Origin: Wolbachia pipientis
GTDB taxonomy: Bacteria; Pseudomonadota; Alphaproteobacteria; Rickettsiales; Anaplasmataceae
Direction: 5' to 3'
DNA: 64,000 nucleotides
Assembly (NCBI GenBank): GCA_023052945.1
Contig: CP095495.1
Location: forward strand, 1,178,001-1,242,000
Positions 27,160 through 36,301 of the stretch are shown one piece after another. Position 1 is the first letter of the stretch. Every line of letters starts with the position of its first letter. The notes under the pieces were generated by a model, which worked only from the letters and a program-made list of their open reading frames with translations, made no database searches and was not told the origin of the DNA. Both the position numbers and the translations under genes were made by a program.

Positions 27160-27768
27160 ATGATGCAACAAGAAATAGTAACAATTAATGCAGAGTTACG
27201 TGATATAACAAAAACAAAAGCGATGCATTCTCTAAGGAAGAAAGGAAACATCCCTGGAATCATATATGGAAAGGGTCATGATAATATAAATTTAACATTG
27301 TCTGCAAAGGAATTCACGAAGCAATATAAATCAGGCTCTCTTTCTGCACATTTGATAGAGCTGAATATTTCGGGCAAAAAGGAATATGCTCTTGTTCGCG
27401 ATATCCAATTGCATGTAGTAAAGGATACTGTGCAACATGTTGATTTTCAATTTGTTGATAGAGGCAGCGAAATTAAAATAGACATACCTCTATCATTTGT
27501 GAATGAAAGTAAAGCTCCAGGGATCAAGTTAGGTGGAGTGCTTAATGTTTTGTGTCGTTCTATTACTGTTAAATGCTCTCCTGATAAAATACCTCAGGTT
27601 ATAGAAGTTGATTTATCTGGTAAAATGATTGGCCAATCTATACATATCAACGATGTAAAATTACCAGAAGGTGTTAAGTTTGTAGCTCATGAAGAAGAAA
27701 ATTTTACTATTGTTACAATTTCTGCTGCTGATAGTGACGTTGAAGAACCTCAAGCAGAAACAGAGTAA
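27160..27768 (+). CDS. rplY: 50S ribosomal protein L25, long (CTC/TL5) form
   Basis: A 202-residue 5S rRNA-binding protein. The N-terminal L25 domain carries R-K-K-G-N-I-P-G-I-I-Y-G near residue 26 and D-I-Q-L-H-V-V-K-D-T-V-Q-H-V-D-F near 86; the C-terminal beta domain (about 100-190) has G-G-V-L-N and ends in an acidic tail. TAGGAG lies upstream of the first ATG. The pth gene starts two bases after the stop, the same order as in many bacteria. Confidence 0.94.
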   Translation: MMQQEIVTINAELRDITKTKAMHSLRKKGNIPGIIYGKGHDNINLTLSAKEFTKQYKSGSLSAHLIELNISGKKEYALVRDIQLHVVKDTVQHVDFQFVDRGSEIKIDIPLSFVNESKAPGIKLGGVLNVLCRSITVKCSPDKIPQVIEVDLSGKMIGQSIHINDVKLPEGVKFVAHEEENFTIVTISAADSDVEEPQAETE

Positions 27769-27770
27769 TA

Positions 27771-28319
27771 GTGCATCTGATAGTTGGACTTGGTAACCCT
27801 GGTGGTCAATATGAGTTAACTCATCATAATATCGGCTTCATCGTAGTTGATAAAATTTACAAATATTGGAATTTCCAGTCGTTTTCTAAAAAAGCCGATT
27901 ATCTAATAACCTCTGGCATAATTAATGATAATAAAATCATGTTAATAAAGCCTTATTCATTTATGAATAATTCAGGCATTCCTGTTGCAAAAATACGAAA
28001 CTTTTACAAATTATCGCTAGATAATATCATTGTCATACATGATGACGCTGATTTGGAACTTGGAAGAATAAAAATAAAGAAAGGTGGTAGCTCTGCTGGC
28101 CATAATGGACTTAAATCCATAGATAGTTTTATTGGCAACGATTATTGGCGCTTGAGATTTGGAGTGGGTAGACCTGAAGATGAAAAAAGTTTAGCAGATT
28201 ATGTATTATCAAAATTTTCAAATCTTGATAACGTTACTCCCTTAGTGGAAAAAATAGCAAAAAATATACACTTAATGCTGCAAGGAGATAATACAGCTTT
28301 TATCAATTTGATTGTATAA
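27771..28319 (+). CDS. pth: peptidyl-tRNA hydrolase
   Basis: A 182-residue enzyme that recycles tRNA from prematurely released peptidyl-tRNA. The start is GTG at 27771, two bases after the rplY stop; the protein then reads H-L-I-V-G-L-G-N-P-G near residues 2-11, with Y-E-x-T-x-H-N-I-G-F and the catalytic His near 21, K-P-Y-S-F-M-N-N-S-G near 65, D-D-x-D and G-H-N-G-L-K-S. All active-site residues are present. Likely translated together with rplY. Confidence 0.95.
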   Translation: MHLIVGLGNPGGQYELTHHNIGFIVVDKIYKYWNFQSFSKKADYLITSGIINDNKIMLIKPYSFMNNSGIPVAKIRNFYKLSLDNIIVIHDDADLELGRIKIKKGGSSAGHNGLKSIDSFIGNDYWRLRFGVGRPEDEKSLADYVLSKFSNLDNVTPLVEKIAKNIHLMLQGDNTAFINLIV

Positions 28320-28329
28320 TATTACGAAA

Positions 28330-28550
28330 CACAAAACTAAATTTCACACAATTAAAATAACAGGTAATAGTAAGGATTTAAATCCGGCGAGTATCTTTGT
28401 CTTTGCACATATTGCCAAATTTTTCAATTATCTTTTCTCTTGCTTATCTTCTCCATAGTCATTTTTTTTCTCGTCTACTACTTTCAAAACACGTTCCCTC
28501 AGATCCTCACTTTGGCATCATTCTACCTTATCTAAAGCCATTTTACACCT
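28330..28550 (-). pseudogene. degraded IS630-type transposase remnant
   Basis: On the minus strand, D-L-R-E-R-V-L-K-V-V-D-E-K-K, as in the N-terminal helix-turn-helix of IS630-family transposases, is followed after a large internal deletion by Y-S-P-D-L-N-P near 28380-28400, the family's C-terminal catalytic motif. Stops and frame changes occur throughout. The rest of the 28320-28647 gap holds nothing else I can name. Confidence 0.45.
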
Positions 28551-28647
28551 TTTTATCCCTTCTGGGGTAACCTTTTTTCAGTTAGCTATATAACCCTAAT
28601 TATGAATTAACAGACAGTAGAATCGAAAGATTATTACAAGGAAAAGT

Positions 28648-29403
28648 CTACACAGATCGACCTTTTTGTGAATCTGCGTTTCTGCTTTCTTCAACTTGTT
28701 TTGCAAAAGATGTTTCCTGTTTGCTGATATGCTGAAGTGGCTTAGCAATTTCGCGCACAACAGCAGTAACTGCTGTTAAAAATGTTTTTAACAATGCACC
28801 TAAAGCTCCACCAACTGCTTCCCTGCCATATATATGAGCTTGTTTTTCGTTATCGTCAGCAGTTTCTCCTGCTCTCCTTCTTGGGTCCATCCTATGAGCA
28901 ATAACTGAAAATAGCACTCCCCTGATTGAAGACTTCATTCGTGCCTTTTGAATATCTCCGTCACTTGCTGCTTCATGTCCATGACTTAAGTGTTTAGCGT
29001 TCATTAGCTCCTTTTGTTGCTGGGCAAACATGCTACTTAATACTTCTTCTATTGCTTGCTTCCTTCTTTCCTCTCTAACTCTTTTCATAGATTCTGATTT
29101 ATCGCGAGTATGCTTTGTGGTTTCAAATTCTGCATCAATATCTTCAGATGCAGCCTGACTATATAAAGTCTCTATGAGCCTGTCTATGCTTCGCTTTATT
29201 TGCATAGTCCTTTCGTAACTATCTAAATTATCGATTCCTTCATCAATTTGACTTAAAATATCCTCAAAAAGTTTTAAATAGTCTTGTATCTCTTTGCGCT
29301 GCTCTTCTAGCTGATTTTCATTTTCTAAACTTTTCTCTCTTTTATCATCGTTATTTTCTTCAATATTATCACCGTCTTCCTCGAAAAGGTCTTCGTCGTT
29401 CAT
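28648..29403 (-). CDS. unknown protein beside the GTA tail remnant
   Basis: A 251-residue protein I do not recognise. Residues 1-40 are highly acidic. Residues 30-135 look helical and coiled-coil-like. A C-terminal segment at about 195-222 (G-G-A-L-G-A-L-L-K-T-F-L) is glycine- and leucine-rich and may contact membrane or another subunit. It lies 65 bases downstream of the major tail protein fragment on the same strand, so it may belong to the same ancient GTA transcript, but no GTA family is evident. An effector role is also possible. Confidence 0.5.
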   Translation of the reverse strand: MNDEDLFEEDGDNIEENNDDKREKSLENENQLEEQRKEIQDYLKLFEDILSQIDEGIDNLDSYERTMQIKRSIDRLIETLYSQAASEDIDAEFETTKHTRDKSESMKRVREERRKQAIEEVLSSMFAQQQKELMNAKHLSHGHEAASDGDIQKARMKSSIRGVLFSVIAHRMDPRRRAGETADDNEKQAHIYGREAVGGALGALLKTFLTAVTAVVREIAKPLQHISKQETSFAKQVEESRNADSQKGRSV

Positions 29404-29467
29404 GATCTTTTTAATTTAGTTAAAATTCTCACCAGTTAGTATTATATATGAAAAAATTAAATTAACA

Positions 29468-29722
29468 TTAATGAAAAGCGTTTACAACTTCAGCACTGGC
29501 TAAAACTACAGTAAAACTGTCAAAAGCAGCGGGGTCATAATACCTCTCATACAATTCAACTGAACATCTGAGCCTAATCTTTTCCTTAGTGTTAAAACTG
29601 ATTTCATAATCATTATTAGAGTTTAGCATAGCAGAATTACGTAATAATTCATCAGCTAATACAGAATCTAAAATTCCATTAATTTTTATTGTAATGTGCC
29701 TGCTTCCAGCACAATCGAGCAC
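29468..29722 (-). pseudogene. GTA/phage TP901-1-type major tail protein, N-terminally truncated
   Basis: 84 residues that match only the C-terminal two thirds of gene-transfer-agent major tail proteins: G-S-R-H-I-T-I-K-I-N-G-I-L-D followed by a strand-rich part ending V-V-L-A-S-A-E-V-V-N-A-F, like the usual A-L-A-S-A-G ending. Family members have about 130 residues; the first ~50 are missing. The ATG overlaps the stop of the upstream DUF3168 gene, so the truncated form may be translated. A functional tail tube is not expected. Confidence 0.6.
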
Positions 29723-30156
29723 TAATTTTTAGCTGTAATTTGCTCATTATCACCTCCTTTTATAAAAATATCAAAATTAATTGTTGAATGTAAAATTTCA
29801 TCGTGCTGATCCATAGCACAATTACTCTCTAAAATAGTCTCACCTTTAATGCTCTTAAGCACCAAGTTGATATGTCTTATAATGGCAAACATGCTACCTA
29901 CATGATAAGTATATATGTCACATGAAAATCTTGCCCTTGTAGCAAAGTTAGATAGCATATGCAGGTTGTTATAATTTACCATACGCAATCTCAGGTAAGG
30001 AATAGTAACCTGTTTAGGTAGGTAATCATAAATGTTAGTAACGTGTTTCTTTAAATCAAAGTCTGCCTTTAGTGCTGCATAAATAGTATTGTACAACTCA
30101 TTTATAACTTGAATTTTTTCCATAATTAATCCTCGAAAGATATATAGCTCAAACAT
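29722..30156 (-). CDS. DUF3168-type tail completion protein of a GTA remnant
   Basis: 144 residues, of which the first 11 are probably untranslated (an in-frame ATG at about residue 12 begins M-E-K-I-Q-V-I-N-E-L-Y). The pattern fits the DUF3168 tail terminator of phages and gene transfer agents: an N-terminal helix, D-Y-L-P-K-Q-V-T-I-P-Y-L near 45, then R-A-R-F-S-C-D-I-Y-T-Y and a late D-F-x-I strand. In the RcGTA order this gene precedes the major tail protein, which is also the case here. Confidence 0.6.
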   Translation of the reverse strand: MFELYIFRGLIMEKIQVINELYNTIYAALKADFDLKKHVTNIYDYLPKQVTIPYLRLRMVNYNNLHMLSNFATRARFSCDIYTYHVGSMFAIIRHINLVLKSIKGETILESNCAMDQHDEILHSTINFDIFIKGGDNEQITAKN

Positions 30157-30340
30157 AAGCAGTGATACAAACTCGTCATCCCGCTACTTGTTAGCGGGAT
30201 CTATGTGGGATACCGTGACGGTATGACGTAGTGCTACATTATCGTCATCCCGCTGCTTGTTAGCGGAATCTATGCTAAGAGATACCGCGGCGGTATGACG
30301 TTGGCAAGTCTTATTTACTTTAGCTATATTTCATCCTTAT
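30157..30340. repeat. second palindrome family (ATCCCGCTA and ATACCG hairpins)
   Basis: Hairpins at 30178-30200 (ATCCCGCTA with TAGCGGGAT) and 30210-30224 (ATACCG/CGGTAT), then a second, slightly diverged pair at about 30245-30300. The same pair of units occurs at 15746-15794. It separates two genes of the GTA remnant. Confidence 0.75.
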
Positions 30341-30577
30341 CTACAAAACAACCTTTGGTTCTCGGAATGGAAAATACACCTTCTTTATTTCAGATAAATG
30401 TCTATTTATCTCCGATTCACGATTTTTATAAAGAGCAGAAACATGCTGCATAATACCTAGCTTTATCTGCTCAGGAACACTGTCATAGCCAGCTTCGTAT
30501 ACAATACCAGTTCTTGTTACATTCAAATAATTGAAAAGTTCAATGTAGCTTCCTACATTACTAAAATAATACCTAAA
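30341..30577 (-). pseudogene. GTA/phage head-tail connector, 5' truncated by ISWpi1
   Basis: The frame is open to 30631, but the part above 30577 is read from the ISWpi1 end. The native remainder, about 78 residues, reads Y-I-E-L-F-N-Y-L-N-V, then G-Y-D-S-V-P-E-Q-I-K-L-G-I-M-Q-H-V and ends F-R-E-P-K. The pattern of a short helical protein with a P-x-x-I-K-x-x-I-M segment fits the gp6-like head-tail adaptor of phages and gene transfer agents. Its start was removed by the insertion, and no continuation exists beyond the IS. Confidence 0.55.
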
Positions 30578-31530
30578 GACCTGCTGCGAATCAAGCGATA
30601 AAAAAAAGGAAAGGAGGGTGACTAAAATCAAGGTTAACTAAAAGGCGTGCTTAAGATTTACAATACCAGCAATAATATTGAACCTCAGGTTATATTTTTT
30701 CTGAAAATTGCGATAAACATTCGACATAATCTTAAATATCTTTATCTCTCGGATCTTGTTTTCTACTCTCATTCTAAATGATGCTAATCTTCTATTATGC
30801 TCTGGAGTTAATGGCTTTTTACGATACTTTTTATATGGAATTATAACATTGCTTTGCAATTTTTGCTAACCTTGATATCCAGAATCGGCATGTTTTATGC
30901 TATCAAGTGGTAAATATTTTTCTTGTTTCCTTATGCGGAAATCACTAATTCTACCACGGTATGACTTTGACACTGATAAAATTCTTCCTCCTTCTTCGAT
31001 AATAATCTCAGTTTTCATAGTGTTGGTTCTTTTTTTTCCTGAATATGATTTCTTCCGTTTTTTACTATCTTCTGGTCTCTGTATTTGCTGTTCTGTAACA
31101 TCAGCCAAAATCTTCAGTATTTTTTCTGGCGTCATACTTCTATCTTTTGTTATAGTCACTTTTTTGGCGAGTAATGGCTCTATTCTCTTAAGTAACCTAC
31201 ATACATTTGCGTTGTGTACATTGAATAGGCATCCTAAAAATCTATGTGTTATGTAAGTGCGATAGTACAAAATTACGCAAAACAACTTATCTTCCAGAGT
31301 TGGTAGTTTTGATCTTCTACCATGACACTTTTTCTGTTTTTCGCATCCAGACCTCACTTTTTCCACTACTTTTTCGAACTCCTCTATAGTTAAACCTGTT
31401 ATATTACGAAAGTTTCTTGGGTATTTTTTCATATTATAGTAACTAAAGCTCATTTTTTTCCTTACTTGATCTGCTTATTCTTCTTCTACCTCTCTCACAT
31501 CATTTTTTCAATCACCTTTTTCAGCAGGTC
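30578..31530 (-). mobile_element. ISWpi1-type IS5-family element, copy C
   Basis: Inverted ends as in the other copies. The two flanks do not match each other: one is the GTA connector gene, the other the decayed end of the ankyrin gene, and there is no target duplication. This suggests a rearrangement between two ISWpi1 copies or a deletion next to the element. Confidence 0.9.
30638..31453 (-). pseudogene. IS5-family transposase with a nonsense codon
   Basis: The A-run is 8 long, so both halves are in one frame, but the Trp codon in G-Y-Q-G-W is TAG at 30863-30865, splitting the gene into 195 and 73 codons. It also has the W-to-C change at residue 38 seen in copy B. Not functional. Confidence 0.9.
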
Positions 31531-31774
31531 TCATGAAAAAAAAACCACCAAAAAATGATGCAATTAATGAAAAAGGCTTCATAAGTATACTAAACAAACT
31601 ACCAAAAAAGAGCTCGGCTGTTCTTCTTCTGCACTGGTGGTGCTTCCATTATTTTGTGTGGGTGCTGCAGTTCCTTCTTCTCCTGTACTGATAGTTCCTT
31701 GAACATCACCGCTTTGTATGGGTGCGTTAGATTCTGTGGGAGCAATAGCCTTCACACCTTCAACTTTTAGGAGA
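31531..31774 (-). pseudogene. 3' part of the intron-split ankyrin gene
   Basis: Downstream exon of the ankyrin gene: a Gly/Thr/Ser-rich, acidic tail (E-G-V-K-A-I-A-P-T-E-S, then T-I-S-T-G-E-E-G-T-A). The frame ends at 31579 in V-C-L-V-Y-L. If the T6 run at 31604-31609 were T7, the frame would continue through a hydrophobic helix (F-F-G-S-L-F-S-I-L and S-F-F-G-G-F-F-F) up to the ISWpi1 end. I infer a membrane-anchored C-terminus that was lost by a one-base deletion and the IS. Confidence 0.6.
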
Positions 31775-33644
31775 GTAGACCGGCGGACCTTCCCCACCAG
31801 TCTCTCGCAGAACTGTGCATGAACCTCGCGACTCACACAGCTCCCATTATTCAGCCTTTTGTCCCAAACCTAATGTCCAGTGGTAGAAAGTGTCTGGTCC
31901 TTCTTTTCTCATTTTTCCTAGAAGTTGCCTTGCTAGTCCTCCACGAGTTTGAAGTTTCTTGTACTTTCTTCTTGCCCACTTTTCAAGTTGCCGCTCTATG
32001 TTCTTCAGAGGTTTGTATATCTCTGTCCTGTAAAACCTGCCATAGTACTGATACCAGCCTCTGACTATTGGATTTACTTTCTTTGATATCCCCTCCAGAG
32101 TTGTAGATGTTTGTCTGTGTATTTTCCATGACCTTATGGTTTGACTAATCTTCTTCTTGGCCTTATTACTAATTGCAGGTATGAATGAAAGAAAATAATT
32201 CCCTACTTTACTGTTCTTCGCTAGTCTAGGTCTGAATGTAAAACCTAGAAAATCATAACTTTGTATAGTATACTCATCTTTCCTTCTGTTATCCTTACAA
32301 TACACTATTTGTGTCTTTTCCGGATGTAGCTTTAGCTTATACTTGGCCTGTCTTTCTTCAATTACGTCTCGCATAAAATCCGCTTGCTTCTTAGTTCTGC
32401 AGTGCACTATCGCATCATCTACATATCTCTCAAATGGTATTGTCGGGTGCTTTTGTCTCATCCACTCATCAAATACATGATGCATAAATATGTTTGAGAT
32501 CATCGGACTTATTGAACCTCCTTGTGGAACTCCTTTATCCCTAACTACCTTACTGCCATCTGCTTGCTGAATTGGAGCTTTCATCCATCTTTCAGCATAC
32601 AGTATGACCCATTTGCAGTCTGTGTGCTTTTTGATAGCTTGCAATGCTAACTCGTGGTCCAAATTGTCGAAAAATCCAGATATATCAAGATCTATTGACC
32701 AATTGTACCTCCAGCATCTTTTACGCGCAGTATCTACCGCATCCAGTGCAGATTTATTTGGTCTATAACCATATGAATCATCATGGAATTTTGGTTCTAC
32801 TAGCGGCTCCAGATACATAGCAGCAGCCGTTTGCCCTATCCTGTCAAATACTGAAGGAACACCTAAGATTGCTTTGTCCTCCTCCTGTATCTTTAGGTAT
32901 TGCAACAGCTTTTATAGCTTCTGGAAAATAACTTCCGGATGACATCCTATTCCATAGTTTGTACAGATTATCTTTTAGATTTTCTTCAAACTTTGTTATC
33001 GAAACCTCATCCACACCAGCAGCACCTTTATTTTTCGATACTTGTTTATAAGCTCTCCAAATAAGTTGCTTTGATATATCAAAAGACTTTGTTTTACTCA
33101 TTAACTCCTCCCTTTCGGTTGATAAATAATTAAAACTAAATAACTCAGCCCCTTCTCTCCATTTCCATTACAGAAACTTCTTCACTACTACGAGCTGATC
33201 CGCCCCTGTTTTTCGCATCGGTACTCTCATCCTTAGAGTTTAGCTCCTTGGATTTCTCCCTTATCATCGAAACGACAGGTTCCCGTAGTTCCACACAATA
33301 GCCTGAAATAGATTCATGCCACCTTTATGCCAGACGCCATCTATCCAGTAAACAAGCTCCCGATAGATTTATCCCAGGTTACAGACAACCCCCTGGTTTT
33401 GACGTCATTTAAAAGGTTTCGACACTTCATCAGTGGTTCACTTTCGTTCATCTCTCCATTCCTTACATGACATATAATTATGCCTTTTCCATAACGCTCA
33501 CTACCTTGGCTCTTTACCAAAGCAGCTTATGGTTGTTTGAAGCCTGCTCTTGTAAACCGGCTCCGAGGGGCCCACCCTCATCTACTGCGCAGCTTTTGCA
33601 CTTAGTTTGCCCTTTTATGAACATCCTTTGTGTCTCTACGGCAC
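31775..33644 (-). mobile_element. group II intron in an ankyrin-repeat gene
   Basis: About 1.87 kb on the minus strand. Near the 3' end the 34-base domain V hairpin is visible at about 31809-31842 (starts GAGCTGTGTGAG, ends CACAGTTC), followed by a domain VI-like stem ending near CTAC at 31775. The 5' end is GTGCCGTAGAG or GTGTGCC near 33644-33646. Between lie RNA domains I-III (about 33102-33644) and the maturase in domain IV. Exact ends are estimated from motifs. The intron sits in the 3' part of the host gene and is oriented with it, so splicing could restore the message if the maturase works. Confidence 0.8.
31847..33101 (-). pseudogene. ltrA: group II intron reverse transcriptase/maturase, frameshifted
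   Basis: The first frame (32844-33101) starts M-S-K-T-K-S-F-D-I-S-K-Q and has K-N-K-G-A-A-G-V-D-E; the second (31847-32905) carries the rest. RT motifs: Y-G-Y-R-P-N-K-S-A, D-L-D-I-S-G-F-F-D-N-L-D-H, G-V-P-Q-G-G-S-I-S-P and the catalytic Y-V-D-D. A maturase X domain with V-R-G-W-Y-Q-Y-Y-G follows. No HNH endonuclease is seen. A frame change near 32865-32900, just after the G-G-G-Q phrase, splits the gene, so the intron is probably not self-mobile. Confidence 0.85.
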
Positions 33645-34688
33645 ACTATCAGTTCCTTTTTCTGCACTGATGGTGTTGGTTTTTTCCTCTTCTTTTTTGT
33701 TATTGTCTGATTGTGGTTCAGTATTATCTGAATTTTGTTCTGTAATGTCTGATCCTGGTTGAACATTACCTTCTTGCTTTTCTTTTTCAGCATCTTCCTC
33801 TTGATTCCCTTTACTATCTGTCGATGATTCATCCACTGGATCAGTTTTTTCTGCGGCTTTTTTTAATAGAGCTTTTATTTCTCCGTTAGTAGTTAAATCA
33901 AAAGGAGTTTTCCCATTTTCATCTACTGCATTAACGTTGATTCCTTCTGCTTTTAATAGAACTTCTACCACTTCTTTATGGTCATTTGCAGCAGCCAAAT
34001 GTAAAGGAGTCCTACCACGGTTATCTGCTATATCAACCTTCGCCCCTTTATTTAATAGCATTTCTACTATCTCTTTTTTTTCGTTATATTGAGCAGCTAA
34101 ATGTAGAGGAGTCCTACCACGATTATCTACTACATCAACCTTCGCCTCTTTATTTAATAGCATTTCTACCATATCTTTTCTGCCATATTTGGCGGCTAAA
34201 TGTAAAGGAGTCCTATCATTTTTGTTTACTTCATTAACATCGATCACGTCTAAAAACTGCTCCATAAGATCTTTGCTGTTTGTGTAAACACATAAATGCA
34301 AGAGATTCCCTACATTTTTACGCTCTTCTTCTTTAATAAATGCTTCTTCTATCTGTATCTGGTTGTTACCTCTGCTGATGTAGGACACATCAATAAAATT
34401 CTTTACACTGCTGGTTTTATCGATATCAGCCTTTATCTTTATGTAACCTTCGTTATTTTCAGCAAAATTCTCTCCTAATGATTTAGCAATTTTCTTTTTT
34501 ATTGATTGATGAGATTCTTTGATATCTTCTATAATCTTATTTACTTCTGTTGGTGAGAAGTTAAAAACTTCGGGGTTGTTAAGGAAAGATTCCTCATCAT
34601 CCGAAGAGCCAAAGAGTGGAGGGTATACACGATAACTAAGATCTTTATATTTAAATGTAAATGGCCCAGTTCCTATAAAATATCCTAA
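33645..34688 (-). pseudogene. ankyrin-repeat protein gene, 5' cut by ISWpi1 and 3' by a group II intron
   Basis: The frame is open from the IS end at 34688 to the intron. The first ~100 codons (F-I-G-T-G-P-F-T-F-K-Y and onwards) precede about five ankyrin repeats (R-T-P-L-H-L-A-A appears three times, plus diverged units) between about 33830 and 34330. An acidic, Gln/Asn/Ser-rich linker follows. No start codon is available upstream because copy D of ISWpi1 replaced the 5' end. In Wolbachia such proteins are often candidate host-interacting effectors; here the gene looks inactivated. Confidence 0.8.
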
Positions 34689-35641
34689 GACCTGCTGAAA
34701 AAGGTGATTGAAAAAATGATGTGAGAGAGGTAGAAGAAGAATAAGCAGATCAAGTAAGGAAAAAAAATGAGCTTTAGTTACTATAATATGAAAAAATACC
34801 CAAGAAACTTTCGTAATATAACAGGTTTAACTATAGAGAAGTTCGAAAAAGTAGTGGAAAAAGTGAGGTCTGGATGGGAAAAACAGAAAAAGTGTCATGG
34901 TAGAAGATCAAAACTACCAACTCTGGAAGATAAGTTGTTTTGCGTAATTTTGTACTATCGCACTTACATAACACATAGATTTTTAGGATGCCTATTCAAT
35001 GTACACAACGCAAATGTATGTAGGTTACTTAAGAGAATAGAGCCATTACTCGCCAAAAAAGTGACTATAACAAAAGATAGAAGTATGACGCCAGAAAAAA
35101 TACTGAAGATTTTGGCTGATGTTACAGAACAGCAAATACAGAGACCAGAAGATAGTAAAAAACGGAAGAAATCATATTCAGGAAAAAAAGAACCAACACT
35201 ATGAAAACTGAGATTATTATCGAAGAAGGAGGAAGAATTTTATCAGTGTCAAAGTCATACCGTGGTAGAATTAGTGATTTCCGCATAAGGAAACAAGAAA
35301 AATATTTACCACTTGATAGCATAAAACATGCCGATTCTGGATATCAAGGTTGGCAAAAATTGCAAAGCAATGTTATAATTTCATATAAAAAGTATCGTAA
35401 AAAGCCATTAACTCCAGAGCATAATAGAAGATTAGCATCATTTAGAATGAGAGTAGAAAACAAGATCCGAGAGATAAAGATATTTAAGATTATGTCGAAT
35501 GTTTATCGCAATTTTCAGAAAAAATATAACCTGAGGTTCAATATTATTGCTGGTATTGTAAATCTTAAGCACGCCTTTTAGTTAACCTTGATTTTAGTCA
35601 CCCTCCTTTCCTTTTTTTTATCGCTTGATTCGCAGCAGGTC
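34689..35641 (+). mobile_element. ISWpi1-type IS5-family element, copy D
   Basis: Ends as in other copies. It truncates the 5' end of the ankyrin gene; the other flank is a palindromic-repeat stretch, with no matching target duplication. The transposase is in the A7 two-frame form and has two private changes (E-to-K near residue 25, P-to-S in V-I-I-S-Y). Confidence 0.9.
34767..35581 (+). CDS. IS5-family transposase, two-frame (A7) form
   Basis: Frames 34767-35204 and 35201-35581 overlap by ATGA after an A7 run, as in copy B. Together they equal the 271-residue protein with two substitutions. Activity would need a slip on the A-run. Confidence 0.8.
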
Positions 35642-35739
35642 TTTAGGGGTACTGGGATGACAAAGGAGGACAGTGTCAGCTACTGGAATGACAAGAAAGG
35701 AGTACTGGGATGACAGTAGGTAACGCAAGAAGTCTACCG

Positions 35740-36054
35740 CTATTCCACGTCAAGAACAACCATAAGTTCATTAGGGTTCACATAACCTAAAGCATTTTTT
35801 GCTTGCTCATCAAGCAGATCTAAATCTAAGCTTTTTTCATATAAGCCAAATACTTTGTTGTCCAACTTTTTCTTTTCAGAAGAGACATCCTTTAGCAAAA
35901 GTTTATTGTACTCGATTTCTTTTTTTAAGTCTATTAGCGTCAATAAACCACGTTTACCTGTAATTGTGCTAATGCTAAAATATAATGTAAGAGAAGAAAT
36001 GAGCAGGGCTGCGCTTAAACACAGTAACTTTTGCTTCTTTTTAGATATAAGCAC
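35740..36054 (-). CDS. ftsB: FtsB/DivIC-like septum formation initiator
   Basis: A 104-residue bitopic protein: hydrophobic helix at about 10-30, then K-R-G-L-L-T-L-I-D-L-K-K-E-I, a coiled coil to about 75, and S-L-D-L-D-L-L-D-E-Q-A-K-N-A-L-G-Y near the end. This ending is the alphaproteobacterial FtsB signature. It would pair with the FtsL-like protein encoded at 26358 in division. It is preceded by rpmJ on the same strand. Confidence 0.88.
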   Translation of the reverse strand: MLISKKKQKLLCLSAALLISSLTLYFSISTITGKRGLLTLIDLKKEIEYNKLLLKDVSSEKKKLDNKVFGLYEKSLDLDLLDEQAKNALGYVNPNELMVVLDVE

Positions 36055-36103
36055 CGTACTTTCACATACAAGAAATGTATAATATTAAAAGGTGAACAAA
36101 AAG

Positions 36104-36232
36104 CTAAGAACCTTGACGTGCTTTACATCTTGGCTTTACCTGATTTATAATGTAAATCTTACCACCCCTTTTCACAACTTTACAATTTTTATCTCTGTTA
36201 CGATGAGATTTTAGCGACCCTTTGACTTTCAT
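36104..36232 (-). CDS. rpmJ: 50S ribosomal protein L36
   Basis: A 42-residue basic protein starting [14 protein letters not shown] and ending [11 protein letters not shown]. It carries one Cys in D-K-N-C and a second in P-R-C-K, the pattern of the alphaproteobacterial L36 form. L36 is one of the last proteins to join the large subunit. It is too short to show in ordinary ORF lists but unmistakable in sequence. Confidence 0.93.
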   Translation of the reverse strand: MKVKGSLKSHRNRDKNCKVVKRGGKIYIINQVKPRCKARQGS

Positions 36233-36301
36233 ATCTATAGTAAGAATTAAATTACCTTACATTATGATCACTTACAGAGAGTTAGTCAATTGATAAATTT
36301 T

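Noticed and set aside
34287..34478. Plus-strand frames across the ankyrin gene
   Set aside because: Regular repeats on the other strand explain the long open frames.
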